Of a stretch of DNA of 64,000 nt, positions 42,577 to 53,390 are shown one piece after another. The first letter of the stretch is position 1. Every line of letters begins with the position of its first letter. The translations under genes were made by a program, and so were the position numbers. The notes beneath the pieces are model-generated. The model was not told the origin of the DNA and did not search any database. It was given only the letters and a program-made list of their open reading frames with translations. The DNA is from Homarus americanus (taxonomy: Eukaryota; Arthropoda; Malacostraca; Decapoda; Nephropidae): contig NW_024726258.1 of the NCBI RefSeq assembly GCF_018991925.1, positions 1 to 64,000 on the forward strand, read 5' to 3'.

Positions 42577-43024
42577 ACCCGGAGAGGGGAATGACAAGAC
42601 TAATCCCGGGCATTAGGAACCTTGAGTATAGAGACAGGTTAAAGCATCTTAATTTGCACTCCCTCGAGAGACGTAGAGCGAGGGGCGACCTGATAGAGGT
42701 GTATAAGTGGAAGACAGGGCTAAACAAAGGTGACATTACAAAGGTACTCAAATTATCCAACCAGGAGCGAACTCGTAACAATGGTTTTAAATTAGACAAA
42801 TTTAGATTTAGGCGTGAAATAGGTAAACACTGGTTTGGAAACAGAGTAGTGGATGAATGGAACAAGTTACCAAATATCATCATTAACTCGAATACGCTGA
42901 ATTGCTTCAAACATAGGTTGGATGCTCATATGAGCAATAGGGGTTGGGTGTAAACGGGACTGCCCAGTATGGGCCAATAGGCCCGCTGCAGTTTCCTCCA
43001 TTCTTATGTTCTTATGTTCTTATG
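42577..43024 (+). mobile_element. CR1-A 3' end with three-octamer tail
   Basis: A 131-codon frame (42558-42953) covers TRLIPGIRNLEYRDRLKHL through KHWFGNRVVDEWNKLPN to the natural C-terminus SNRGWV. The element ends with TTCTTATG repeated three times (43001-43024), the clearest tail in the window. Short octamer repeats at the 3' end are characteristic of CR1-clade LINEs. Confidence 0.92.
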
Positions 43025-43192
43025 TGTGGCAGGTAGGCAGACAGGTATGCAGGTAGGCAGACAGGTATGCAGGTAGGCAGACAGGTGTGCAGGTAGGCAG
43101 ACAGGTATACAGGTAGGCAGACAGGCATACAGGTAGACAGACAGGTATGCAGGTAGGCAGACAGGTATGCCTGCAGGAAGACACGTCACAGG
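43025..43192. repeat. 20-bp minisatellite (about 8 units)
   Basis: Unit AGGTAGGCAGACAGGTATGC, starting directly at the LINE tail. Minus-strand Cys/Leu/Pro/Thr frames are artefacts. Confidence 0.93.
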
Positions 43193-44690
43193 TAGGTGCT
43201 GGTACCTGGCGTAATATTCCCATAGAGTTTCTACACCAACAGTCACTGTACAGTATATAGATTCATTAAGTCCAAAGTCTTACAGGTTCATGTGTATGTA
43301 TGTATGTTTATGTATGTATGTTTATGTATGTATGTGTATGTATGTAGTGCTGGTATACAATGTTTTTTAGTTAGTCATTAAGTGATAAAATACATTATTA
43401 TTATTATTACTAGTAGTAGCAGTAGTAGTAGTAGTATTAAAAGAGAACTATGCACTATAAGGAACTGCCTGTTTGTGTGGATACTGGCGAAACACGGCCA
43501 CGGGTTCCTAATTTAGACTGAAAATTGGGATTTGGTTTGATTGATGGAAAGACTAGATCATGCAAGGTCGGCTTCCACCCTAAAGTGTGTCACCTGTGTG
43601 TGTTTGTTTTCTTGATTTTCCTACAGTAGTTACTCTCTTTATTAATCCTTCAAACACACACACGAACACCTCCTCCACTCTCCCTCAGTTACAGGAACAT
43701 GCAACAGTTAGCTCACCTCCCCCGGGGTCACCAAACTGCTCACATGTGTCCCCGTGACGTGACGCACCGCCTGAAATTCAGTTCAAAACAATAATAATAT
43801 ATGAAGAACTGACTAGTGGCTGCATCTAACCTGAAAAATACGACACATGTTGCAATTTTCAGAATACAGTCGTGTTTTGTATGGATTTTACGACACAAGA
43901 GAGATCGAGTGTAGTGTATTTTAGATTTTATTGGTGTAAATGTTAACATTCATTCTGATGTTCCGTAAGAGAATGTTCAGTCTTCCCTGAAGCTTAGTGC
44001 GCTACTTGGATGTAAGCTGAGCGCTGTTTGGCCGGCGGGGAAGGAGAGGCGGAGCTTGGCCAGTCAGGTTTTCACGCACGTGGCGGCGGTGGTGTCATAT
44101 GTACAACTTACTTCCTTATATTCTTATCTACACAAACCACTCGAGTCAAAATCACGAGAGATAATGCTCATAAATATGTATAAATATGAATCTAATCGAC
44201 TTGTATTAAACTAAAACTTGCTCAATAACTTTTTTCATTAAAATATTTGGACAGTTTGGCACCGTGATAATATGTTGTAAAGGTGTTTTAGTCAGGCGGC
44301 CGTTATGTGTATTGCGGGTTGTTGACGGCGTTTACTGCTGACTGGCGGTGAATGGCGGCCTGTATAGACAATCATTGAGCGGAATACTGCTTCTCTATGT
44401 TGTTGATGCTCGTATAATGATGTATTGACTTATTATTGGTTACCGCCAGCCATCACTCCACCCGCTCCTCTCTCCCAGCTCCCCGTGGTTCCCCTCCCCT
44501 CCTACAGCCCTGATTATTCTCTCTATCTCTCTCTCTTACCAAAACCCGTAGCGCTGTATTATGCCCGGATAACCTTTTAAGAACAAATAAGGTAAATATA
44601 TCTAGACAATAAAACTATCGATTTTCCCTTAAAATAACAAGCGAGGCAGATACCCAGAGTATAAAGGGCTGATATAGCCATAAGGGGCAG
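43193..44690. other. Long spacer, no gene recognised
   Basis: Contains a TATG/TATGTTTATG repeat (43290-43345), ATT/TAG trinucleotides (43396-43440), CA/GT short runs near 43600-43670, and a G/C-richer stretch at 44020-44100 and 44290-44370 with GGCGGC motifs. No exon with good splice sites and a sustained frame was recognised. The GC-rich parts could belong to a host promoter, but nothing supports this further. Confidence 0.4.
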
Positions 44691-44696
44691 ATATTC

Positions 44697-44965
44697 CCTT
44701 ACAATACACGGAGTATACGGTATAAGCCCTTACAATACACGGAGTATACAGTATATAAGCCCTTACAATACACGGAGTATACAGTATATAAGCCCTTACA
44801 ATACACGGAGTAGACAGTATAAGCCCTTACAATACACGGAGTAGACAGTATATAAGCCCTTACAATACACGGAGTATACAGTATATAAGCCCTTACAATA
44901 CACGGAGTATACGGTATAAGCCCTTACAATACACGGAGTAGACAGTATATAAGCCCTTACACTAA
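44697..44965. repeat. 33-bp minisatellite (about 8 units)
   Basis: Unit CCTTACAATACACGGAGTAT plus ACAGTATATAAGC. Variants lack the second TATA or have GTAGAC for GTATAC. The minus-strand frame with a repeated 'VYSVYCKGLYT' peptide is an artefact. Confidence 0.95.
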
Positions 44966-45597
44966 GGTCATGTACACCAGATATACTCTTACACCACACA
45001 CCTCTATTATAAAAAGGAAAATATACTACTGTACCTATTATAAAAACAACCTTTATAAAAATAATATAATGGCAAGAAATTCCCAAAATTGAAGATCTAA
45101 GTATATGCTGATAACCACAAGAAGAAAAACACACGAAGTTCCCAAGCGCTTTCGTGTAATTCACATCTTCAGGGGTGAGTACAGACTAGAGAGAGAAATA
45201 CAAATCAAGGTGTATATATACAGAGGAGGGTGAGACCAGGTCCACAATGGTCAGGTGGTAATGACCCTACTAATCTTTAAGTAGCACACAACGGTTGGTG
45301 GTCAGGTCAGATGGTCAGGTGACCCGGCCTTCTCACCTGGTCACAAATCTTCTAAATTACAAAATTGTCCAGCTTGTACATGGTACTCAAATTCATGTTG
45401 AATGCTTCGGTATGTTTAATAAGACTAGATTCTATGATGTTCCTACTATCAATTGAATTACAGGACAGGCCAGGAATCCAATGCTCTGTTTGTTCATTTG
45501 AGGGATAACAAGCATTGCATTGACTGGGATAATGCCTACTCAATATTACCTTGTACCGGGAAATATCCCGGTACAATTTATCTGTTTATGGCAAAGT
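44966..45597. other. Spacer, no gene recognised
   Basis: AT-rich. The segment 45115-45180 (AAGTTCCCAAGCGCTTTCGTG) resembles a common dispersed end sequence but could not be tied to another copy here. The 74-codon minus-strand frame at 45352-45576 has no domain. Confidence 0.4.
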
Positions 45598-45758
45598 GTG
45601 GCAGGTCCCTGATAATGTCAAGGGCAAGCGAGATGTCACGGGTTCGATTCCCGGGCCGGTGGAAGTTGTTTGGACTTACTCCCTAGCCCCCATTAGTCCC
45701 TGTTCACCTAGCAGTAAAGTAGGTACCTGGTGTAAGCCGAAAGTTGCGAATTCGTATT
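45598..45758 (+). mobile_element. tRNA-derived SINE end
   Basis: It contains a canonical RNA polymerase III B box GGTTCGATTCC (45641-45651) followed by CGGGCCGGTGGAAG, and the tail CACCTAGCAGTAAAGTAGGTACCTGG, a combination typical of decapod tRNA-SINEs. The A box region is degenerate (GGCAGGTCCCTGATAATG). Its 3' end lies against a LINE octamer tail. A related beginning (GGTGGCAGGTCCCTAATG) is at 60595. Confidence 0.7.
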
Positions 45759-45826
45759 AAGAACATAAGAACATAAGAATGGAGGAAACTGCAGCGGGCC
45801 TATTGGCCCATACTGGGCAGTCCCGT

Positions 45827-47398
45827 TTACACCCAACCCCTATTGCTCATATGAGCATCCAACCTATGTTTGAAGCAATTCAGCGTATTCCAGTTAATGA
45901 TGATATTTGGTAACTTGTTCCATTCATCCACTACTCTATTTCCAAACCAGTGTTTACCTATTTCCCGCCTAAATCTAAATTTGTCTAATTTAAAACCATT
46001 GTTACGAGTTCGCTCCTGGTTGGATAGTCTGAGTACCTTTGTAATGTCCCCTTTGTTTAGCCCTGCCTTCCACTTGTACACCTCTATCAGGTCGCCCCTG
46101 GCTCTACCTCTCTCGAGGGAGTGCAAATTAAGATGCTTTAACCTGTCTCCATACTCAAGGTTCCTAATGCCCGGGATTAGTCTTGTCATTCTCCTCTGAA
46201 TTCTTTCCAAGGATTCTATATCCATTCTGTAATACGGTGACCAGAACTGAACTGCATAATCCAGGTGTGGTCTCACAAGAGCAAGATACAGTTTTAGGAT
46301 GACCTCGCTAGTCTTGTAACTAACACTCTTTTGTATGAACCCAAGTACTTTATTAGCCTTGTTTCGAGCAAAAACACATTGTTTACTTGGCTTAAGGTTC
46401 CTACTTATCATTACTCCTAAATCTCTCTCGCAGTCGGATTTCTCTATGGCATCGTTGTTCATCTGGTATCTGGTTTCCCTGTTTCCATCTCCTATACGGA
46501 GTACTTTACATTTGTCCACGTTGAATTTCATCTGCCATTTTTCAGGCCATTCGAAAAATTTGTTTAGATCTTCCTGTAGTTTTGCTGAGTCCTCGTCAGA
46601 TTTAATAACACGTCCTATTTTAGTGTCATCAGCAAATTTACTTATGTTGCTGTCTATGCCGATATCTATGTCGTTTATGTATAAAATAAATAATAATGGT
46701 CCAAGTACTGAGCCTTGGGGAACTCCACTTGTGACGTTGCTCCAATGGGACGTAGTGCCGTTAATGCTCACTCGGTGTTTCCTGTCCTGTAACCACGCCC
46801 TAATCTATTTAAGGATATTACCTTTGATGCCATGAGCTTCTACCTTTCTAATTAGTCTTTCGTGGGGGACTCTGTCGAAGGCTTTGCTAAAGTCGAGATA
46901 TACCACATCATAATTGTGCCCCTCGTCCACCGATTCGAAAACTGATGAAAAGAATGTTAATAGATTAGTTAGACAAGAACGTCCGCTTGTGAAGCCATGC
47001 TGGGAATCATTGATCAATCGGTGCTTCTCCAGGTGATTTCGAATAGAGTTTGAAATGATTGCTTCCAGTAATTTGCCTACTATTGATGTTAGACTGATTG
47101 GGCGGTAGTTAGAGGATAGTGATCTATCCCCCTTCTTGAAAATCGGTATTACATTCGCTATCCTCCAGGATTCTGGTACTACACCTGTTTTTAAGGACAT
47201 GTTAAACAACTTTGCTAAGGGAATACTAAGCTCTTCCTTACATTCCTTTAATACTCTGGCAAATATCTCATCGGGACCAGGTGACTTATTAGGCTTTAGT
47301 TTGTCTATTTGCTTACTAACATCGTTACTAGTCACTACTATCTCGCTTAATTTGTTTTCTTCACTATCTCTGAATAGAGTCGGTGCCTCGGGTATCAT
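45827..47398 (-). pseudogene. CR1-A reverse transcriptase and post-RT region, one nonsense codon
   Basis: Two frames in the same register: 46805-47398 (LSEIVVTSNDVSKQ, SPGPDEIFARVLKECKEELS, NVIPIFKKGDRSLSSNYRPI, QHGFTSGRSCLTNLL, YLDFSKAFDRVPHERL) and 45827-46771 (SGVPQGSVLGPLLFILYIND, the FADD box in SKFADDTKIG, IEKSDCERDLGVMISRN, LVRPHLDYAVQFWSPYY, SNRGWV end). They are separated only by a TAG in place of the usual Trp after NILK (about 46802). All RT catalytic blocks are present. Confidence 0.93.
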
Positions 47399-47853
47399 GT
47401 TTAAATTTTCGTGGTGAAAACTGTTGAAAAATATTTATTCAAATTATTGCTCATTTCTCTGTCGTTATCAGTGAGCTCGCCGGCGTCTGACCGTATTGGT
47501 CCAATCTTTTCTCGTGTTTTAGTTTGATACATTTGGTAGAATCCTTTGGGGTTTGTCTTCGCCTCCCTTGCTATCCTTACCTCATTATTCCTCTTTGCTT
47601 TCCTTATCTCGGTTTTAACCCTACTCGCCAATACCCTATAATAGTCCGGAGGTGAATTTCGCCACGATTTATCCTTCTACCTATAGCCTTCCTTTGGCCG
47701 ATGATGTTCTTTAAATAATTATTTATCCATTTAGGGTCATTGTTGTCTGATCTGAGTTTTTTGTATGGTATATTCTGCCTTTGTATATTAAGTAACTCAC
47801 TATTTAAATTGATGTGGAACTCGGCAATCTCAGATCTCGTTATCAGGTCGGTG

Positions 47854-48262
47854 TCATCTGTCAGGTTCACGGCCAAGCGCGACACCCCCCTTTGTCAGCT
47901 GCCTCTTTAAACTGTCAAAGTTCGCCCTTCTGAAATCTGGTACTTGAGTGGAATTTTCCTTACGTCTGCCCTGAAAATCTAACTGGAATCTAATTTCTTT
48001 GTGGTCGCTGTTTGCAAGTTCGTTCCCTACCTCGACACTGCTAATGAGATTTTCTCTGTTTGACAGAACTAAATCGAGTATATTATTACCCCGTGTGGGT
48101 TCGGTTATATGTTGACTTAGGAAACAGTCCTGGATCGTCTCGAGAAAATCCTCTGATTCTGAGTTGCCCGTAAGGTCAGTCCAATCTATTTGGCCAAGGT
48201 TAAAGTCGCCTACTATACAGGGACAAGTTGTTGGAGCTTCCAATAACTTGATGACATAAACC
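47854..48262 (-). pseudogene. CR1-A endonuclease C-terminal half
   Basis: The 136-codon frame shows CIVGDFNLGQIDWTD, NNILDLVLSNRENLIS and NSDHKEIRFQLDF (the SDH motif with catalytic His), followed by FRRANFDSLKRQL, the link to the RT region. The N-terminal catalytic blocks are missing because the copy ends at 48262. Confidence 0.88.
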
Positions 48263-48398
48263 ATTGACTCTTCAGGCTCTACGCCCTTAACTCATGAGAC
48301 ATAAAGGCAAGCATGAACTTGGCATGCTTCCCTGTTATGTTGTAAGCGCTTCTGCGCTTCACCTTACACAAGGATGTAGGGGAGTGCCCAATGAAAAA
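48263..48398. mobile_element. Dispersed repeat, copy 1
   Basis: The segment GACTCTTCAGGCTCTACGCC...ATGAGACATAAAGGCAAGCA...CTTACACAAGGATGTAGG recurs in reverse complement at 60332-60480, ending in a homopolymer (A13 here, T16 there). It therefore looks like a short retroposed element with a poly-A end. No coding frame. Confidence 0.75.
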
Positions 48399-48792
48399 AA
48401 AAAAAGAACTTGTGTTTTTTTAGAAATTTTTTATAAAATATTCGAGAAAGAATTGTCCTGTGAATATGTTAATATTATGAAACTAACAAACTAACTAATT
48501 GACAAACTAACTAACTAACTAACTAATTGACAAACTAACTAATTGACAGCCTCACTAACTAACTAACTAATAGACAAACTAACAAACTAACTAATTGACA
48601 AACTAACAAACTAACTAATTGACAAATTAACTAACAAAATAACTAATTGATAAACTAATTAACAAACTAACTCATTGATAAACTAATTAAACAAACTGGA
48701 TATATAAGGTGTGTGTCCTCAGGTAACACAACACAGCAAGAATCGAGTCACTTTACACATAGTGATCCAACACACACACACGTAAATACATC

Positions 48793-48831
<39 letters not shown>

Positions 48832-48926
48832 CAGTCACCTAGCAGGTCTGCAGCCGTCGGGGTCGATCACCTCTCGTTTTGGACCTTCAGGCAGAAACTG
48901 TACTGTGTGTAGTGCGCATTGAGAGA
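48399..48926. repeat. CTAA-rich tandem region and (GA)n
   Basis: 48478-48700 is built of AACTAACTAATTGACAAACT units of about 16-28 bp. A (GA)n run is at 48797-48828. A 69-codon frame at 48713-48922 crosses it and is not a gene. Confidence 0.8.
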
Positions 48927-49336
48927 GCCGAACACGTGCTAGGTGAGCCGAACACGTGCTAGGTGAGACGAACACGTGCTAGGTGAGACGAACACGTGCT
49001 AGGTGAGCCGAACACGTGCTAGGGGGAGCCAGCACTAGGTGAGCCGAACACGTGCTAGGTGAGCCGAACACGTGCTAGGTGAGCCGAACACATGCTAGGA
49101 GACGAACACGTGCTAGGGTGAGCCGAACACGTGCTAGGTGAGCCGAACACGTGCTAGGTGAGCCGAACACGTGCTAGATGAGCCGAACACGTGCTAGGTG
49201 AGCCGAACACGTGCTAGGGTGAGCCGAACACGTGCTAGGTGAGCCGAACACGTGCTAGGTGAGCCGAACACGTGCTAGGGTGAGCCGAAACGTGCTAGAT
49301 GAGCCGAACACGTGCTAGATGAGCCGAACACGTGCT
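48927..49336. repeat. 20-bp minisatellite with a CACGTG in each unit (about 20 units)
   Basis: Unit GTGAGCCGAACACGTGCTAG, nearly perfect, with a few GAGACG, GATGAG or GGGTGAG variants and one unit lacking the CACGTG. CACGTG is the canonical E-box hexamer and also contains ACGTG. The array ends at a TTA microsatellite. Confidence 0.95.
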
Positions 49337-49389
49337 ATATATTTTTTATTATTATTATATTTATTATTATATTATTATTCATAATCATC

Positions 49390-49432
<43 letters not shown>

Positions 49433-49440
49433 GTATTATA
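49337..49440. repeat. (TTA)n microsatellite
   Basis: TTA/ATT trinucleotides with a clean run from about 49393 to 49432. Confidence 0.93.
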
Positions 49441-49504
49441 CATTTTAGATCATGTAGAATAAAAAACACAAAATATAAAAAATATTGATAAACAGCATCA
49501 AACT

Positions 49505-49912
49505 ATAACGTAACCCAACCTTCCCTAACCTAACCTAATTTAGACTAACCTAACCTAACCAATTCTATCCTAACCTAACCTAACCCAACCCTAAACCAAT
49601 TCAACAGGTAACTAACTTAAACTATTTTATTTTCTCCCAAGTATAGTTTGGTTACGTCATTAAAATAAACTACCTCTACAATAAAACATCAAATATTGTT
49701 AGGTAATAATTAATCCCTACCGAGTTAGAGTAGAACCCAGTTGTCATAATCCGCAAAACGTCAAGTTGCTTTAGTGGATTACTGAGACGATTACCCCTAC
49801 TAGCGCGACACACACACACAGACAGGGGATGAAAGAGCAAAATAGGGTTAGGTTAGGTTAGGAGGGTTAGGTTAGGAAGTTAGGTTAGGTTAGGGTAGGT
49901 TAGGTTAGGTAA
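49505..49912. repeat. Two opposed interstitial TTAGG blocks
   Basis: CCTAA-type repeats with CCCAACC variants at 49510-49600 and GGTTA-type repeats at 49843-49912, separated by about 240 bp of AT-rich unique sequence. The two blocks form an inverted pair like that at 2834/3066. Confidence 0.85.
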
Positions 49913-49994
49913 GACATAGGGAGGTATTACTGAAAGGAAGAAAAGGTGGTTTGGAGGTAGAGAGGGAAAGAGATTGGAAGGGGAGGAGATAGAT

Positions 49995-50052
49995 AGATGG
50001 AAAGGGAAGGGAAGGGAAGGGAAGGGAAGGGAAAGGAAGGGAAGGGAAGGGA
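49995..50052. repeat. (GGGAA)n repeat
   Basis: About eleven GAAGG pentamers. Confidence 0.9.
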
Positions 50053-50164
50053 GTGGAATTACGGGAGGTAAATGACTTTGAAATTCAAAGAAAAAAATGT
50101 GATTCAGTTGCACTTGTCTCCATCAAGTTATAATTCGTGGAAGAGACGGAGGCTAGTGGCCTGT

Positions 50165-50505
50165 GGGGCCTATAGGTGGAGAGAGGGAGAGGAGAGAGGG
50201 AGAGGAGAGGGAGGAAGGAGGAGAGGGAGGAGAGAAGAGAGGGAGGGAGAGGAGAGGAGGGAGAGGAGGAGGAGAGAGGAGAGGGGAGAGGAGAGGGAGA
50301 GGAGAGGGGAGAGGGGAGGGAGGGAGAGGAGAGGGAGGGAGAGGGAGAAGAGAGGGAGGAGGAAGAAGAGAGGAGGGAGGAAGAAGAGGAGGGAGGGAGG
50401 AAGAAGAAGAGAGGGAGGGAGGGAAGAAGAGAGGAGGGAGGAAGAAGAGGGAGGAGGAAGAAGAGAGGAGAGAGGAAGAAGAGAGGGAGGGAGGAGATTT
50501 AAGGA
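50165..50505. repeat. Pure purine GAGAGGGAGGA tract
   Basis: 340 bp of G and A only on the plus strand, with loosely repeated GAGAGGGAGGA and GGAAGAAGA units. It is open in all three plus frames, which explains the Glu/Arg/Gly-rich frames. It is capable of triplex formation. Confidence 0.93.
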
Positions 50506-50583
50506 GGGAAAACTCGGGTAGAAAGTATAGGAAGAATTTATAGTTGTAGGATTGTATAATGAGGGAAGTTGGTAGCGTGGCCG

Positions 50584-51320
50584 ATTAGTTATTTGATCGT
50601 ATTATGTTGTTAGGAAAAACCTCCAAACACCACTTGTAAGTACAGCTATTTATTACTTAACTGAATGGCATGTACACATTAATATATCGACGTTACTAGA
50701 CAATGACTCTCTGACACAAACATGAAATGGATACACTTCCCACCGTAAGTAACTCACCCTATGGATCGCTCTGACAAAGACTCACGTGTGACCTGAGGGA
50801 GGCCCAGCGGGTGGAGAATCTGTCTGCAGGTGCTGCTAAAGAGAGTGGTCCCGGCGGGTGCTGCACTCTGTCTCCTGTTAGCTGCGGACTCGGTGCTGGG
50901 GAGGGAAGTCTTCCTCACCGACCTCGACTAGTGATAAGTGTGACTCAGTGTGCCTCTGAGTTCTGTCTTCCTCTGTCTGTCCCTGGGAAGGAGCTGTCGG
51001 CCCCTTATATTGGCGGTGTCAGGCCGGCAGACGTCGTCACTAATTACCACTAATCTGGGTGTGTCAAGACAGCTGTGTTTGAACAGGTGCGGGCTAGAGT
51101 GTAGTTCCCTGAGTTTACATGATCCTGACACCGGTTTGACTAATCACAAGGTGGTGAGAACCGTTTCATTGTGAGCGTGACCTCTGCTGGGTCAGATCTT
51201 AATCTCACTTTAATTACGAAGGGTTGGTCAACTTCTGTGGGTATAAACCTGCATTTTTGTTACTACTATATGTGCTCTTCTTTCTGGGCTGTAAGCTATG
51301 GTCTGATAAACAATCATCAC
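50584..51320 (-). mobile_element. LTR-like copy of the 16.7/20.8-kb family
   Basis: GGTAGCGTGGCCGATTAGTTATTTGATCG at its left (50571 on) is the leader/primer-site edge in reverse. It contains AACATGAAATGGATACACTTCC (compare 21046) and ends TAAGCTATGGTCTGATAAACA...CACAC at about 51320. There it is followed by CTCTCGCCAAGACCAAAGCTTCCAT, the same internal end found at 17941. It is diverged from the other copies. Confidence 0.65.
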
Positions 51321-51540
51321 ACCTCTCGCCAAGACCAAAGCTTCCATACCAGAGAACTGATGACAGATATAGACAGTGATCATGGTACAGTATTATCATG
51401 TGCAGTATCTAGAATAGCCACTGAGGTGATAATGCATCCTCACATTTTACAAACAATAGCCTCATAGACACTGGTATGTATGTTTTTCTACTGACTTGGT
51501 AGAACAAAACTCATTATAAGAAGGGAGGAGGAGGAGAGAA
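51321..51540 (-). mobile_element. Internal 3' end segment of the LTR-type family
   Basis: The segment CTCTCGCCAAGACCAAAGCTT...GAGAACTGATGACA...GTGCAGTATCTAGAATAG matches 17941-18060. A second, more diverged occurrence at 18121 and one at 61385 also exist. Confidence 0.6.
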
Positions 51541-51569
51541 GGGAAAGGAAAACATTGGAAAGAGAACGG

Positions 51570-51573
<4 letters not shown>

Positions 51574-51602
<29 letters not shown>
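51574..51602. repeat. (GA)n microsatellite
   Basis: About 14 GA units. Confidence 0.95.
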
Positions 51603-51609
<7 letters not shown>

Positions 51610-51774
51610 GACTTCCGTAAACCACTGAAAGTAGTTCTGTCTTGTGATTATTAATCTGATATATAACATCATTTATTTATATACAAGGGAGTGATATAGT
51701 CCATGCTTACCTTTCCTCCCTCAGAGAAAAGGTCCTCCTCTGATTGACTACACGAAGAATAATGGGAGAAATAG

Positions 51775-52275
51775 TTGTGAGAGTGTGTAGGGGAGAGTGT
51801 GTGTGGGGAAGTGTGTGGGGAAGTGTGTGAGGAAGGGAGAGTGTGTGGGGAAGTGTGTGAGAGTGTGTGAGGAAGTGTGTGAGGAGAGTGTGTGAGAGAG
51901 TGTGTGAGAGTGTGTGAGGGAAGTGTGTGAGAGTGTGTGAGGAGAGTGTGTGAGGAGTGTGTGTGAGGGAGAGTGTGAGGGAGAGTGTGTGGGGAGAGTG
52001 TGTGAGGAAGTGTGTGAGGGAGGGAGAGTGTGTGAGGTGGTGAGAGGTGTGTGGGGAAGGTGTGAGGGTGGAGAGAGTGTGTGAGGGAAGTGTGGGGAGA
52101 GTGTGTGTGAGGAGAGAGTGTGAGGGGAGAGTGTGTGAGAGTGTGTGGGAGAGTGTGTGAGAAGTGTGTGGGAGAGTGTGTGGGAGAGTGTGTGAGGGAG
52201 GTGTGTGGAGGTGTGTGGGGTGTGTGGGGAGAATGTGTGGGGAGAGTGTGGGGAGAGTGTGGGGAGAGTGTGTGT
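51775..52275. repeat. GAGTGTGTGAGGAAGTGTGTG minisatellite
   Basis: 500 bp of irregular 10-14 bp units made of GTGTGTG plus GGGAGA, GAGGGA or GGGGAA. The 208-codon minus-strand Ser/Pro/His/Thr frame is an artefact. Confidence 0.95.
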
Positions 52276-52305
52276 GAACCCAAGTTGACGGTCAAATACT
52301 ATACC

Positions 52306-52375
52306 AGTTAGGTTAGGTTGGATTGGGTTAGGTTTGGTTGGGTTAGGTTAGGTTGGGTTAGGTTGGAGTTAGGTA
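52306..52375. repeat. Interstitial TTAGG-related block
   Basis: GGTTAGGTTGG-type repeats with T and G substitutions. Confidence 0.8.
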
Positions 52376-52439
52376 GGAGACTTGGCACGCGGCCTCTGAA
52401 CGTCCCCAGGATCAATACTGAGCCAACGAAACCTGCTTG

Positions 52440-52735
52440 TGAGGGCCAGGTCACTCTGCTTGTGAGGGCCAGGTCACTCTGCTTGGGAGCCAGGTTACTC
52501 TGCTTGTGAGCCAGGTCACTCTGCTTGGGAGGGCCAGGTCACTCTGCTTGGTAGGGCCAGGTCACTCTGCTTGGGAGGGCCAGGTCACTCTGCTTGGGAG
52601 GGCCAGGTCACTCTGCTTGGGGCCGGGTCACTCTGCTTGGGAGGCCGGGTCACTCTGCTTGGGAGGCCAGGTCCCTCTGCTTGGGAGGCCAGGTCACTCT
52701 GCTTGGGAGGTCACTCTGCTTGGGAGGGCCAGGTC
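52440..52735. repeat. 23-bp minisatellite (about 13 units)
   Basis: Unit GGCCAGGTCACTCTGCTTGG plus GAG, with shortened variants. Several plus-strand frames (Leu/Gly/Arg/Ser-rich) are artefacts. Confidence 0.95.
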
Positions 52736-52814
52736 ACACACACACACAACATAGCACGCGTGTATACATCGTCACTCCTTCTCCTGGTCAGTGTACACGA
52801 AAAATACTGATAAT

Positions 52815-52844
52815 GTGTGTGTGTGTGTGTGTGTGTTCATATCT
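52815..52844. repeat. (GT)n microsatellite
   Basis: About 13 GT units. Confidence 0.9.
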
Positions 52845-53029
52845 GTATCCAATATATTATTTGTATTTACGTATGTATCCACGCCACGCCACAATACGTA
52901 TATGGATTCACGTGTACGTGTCTACATCTAATATACACACGAACCTGGTGTGTGCATATCCAAATGGTCGGTGTGGGCGATGTCTGTCTGTTTTCCCAGC
53001 TCACCACCCACCGGCTTGTCTCTAAAGCC

Positions 53030-53390
53030 AGACACAAGTATATGTGTCTTGTTGACGGGGTATCAGGCATCAAGCTGCTGTGGATCACCTCTCACATAGG
53101 CATTAGTGGACATGATAGAGTTGATGCCTTAGCTAAACTCGCGTCCAACAATGACAATGTTGAGAACAATCTGGGACTGTCAAACAAAACCTTAAAAACT
53201 GTAAACAGGAAAAAAATTGTTGGTGAATTTGAAGGCAGTAGACAAGTGCAAACAGGCAATCCATTGTTTACCTTGATGAGATGTATCAAGTAAAACATGT
53301 ATATTATATGGAGCAAGTAACAAGATCACGAGATTACAAGATGTTGTAACCGCTAGACTAAGGCTAGGATATAAGTACCTCTGGCAGTAT
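53030..53390 (+). pseudogene. LINE RNase H domain fragment
   Basis: The frame (within 52817-53293) carries LLWITSHIGISGHDRVDALA, the conserved C-terminal part of the RNase H domain in LINE ORF2 proteins (usual form W-x-P-S-H-x-G-x-x-G-N-x-x-A-D-x-L-A; here the last catalytic Asp is kept in RVDALAK). LGLSNKTLKTVNRKKI follows. After a shift near 53270 and another near 53347 the text continues as VVTARLRLGYKYLWQYVPQA, leading into the zinc-knuckle repeats. The N-terminal RNase H and all of RT are absent. Confidence 0.8.

Larger units (their letters stand above)
45759..48262 (-). mobile_element. CR1-A LINE, longest copy (2.5 kb)
   Basis: Minus-strand copy from the octamer tail complement (AAGAACATAAGAACATAAG at 45759) to inside the endonuclease. 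It keeps the full RT and post-RT region with one nonsense codon. Frames are shifted near 47400, 47630 and 47880. It was the reference for delimiting the damaged copies at 10036, 12183 and 38605. Confidence 0.95.

Noticed and set aside
45352..45760. Short frames before the SINE as a small gene
   Set aside because: They include the SINE body and have no recognisable protein features.
48927..49336. CRISPR-like 20-bp repeats
   Set aside because: Contiguous units without spacers: an ordinary minisatellite.
51669..52295. 208-codon minus-strand Ser/His/Pro-rich frame
   Set aside because: It is generated by the GTGTGTGAG minisatellite.
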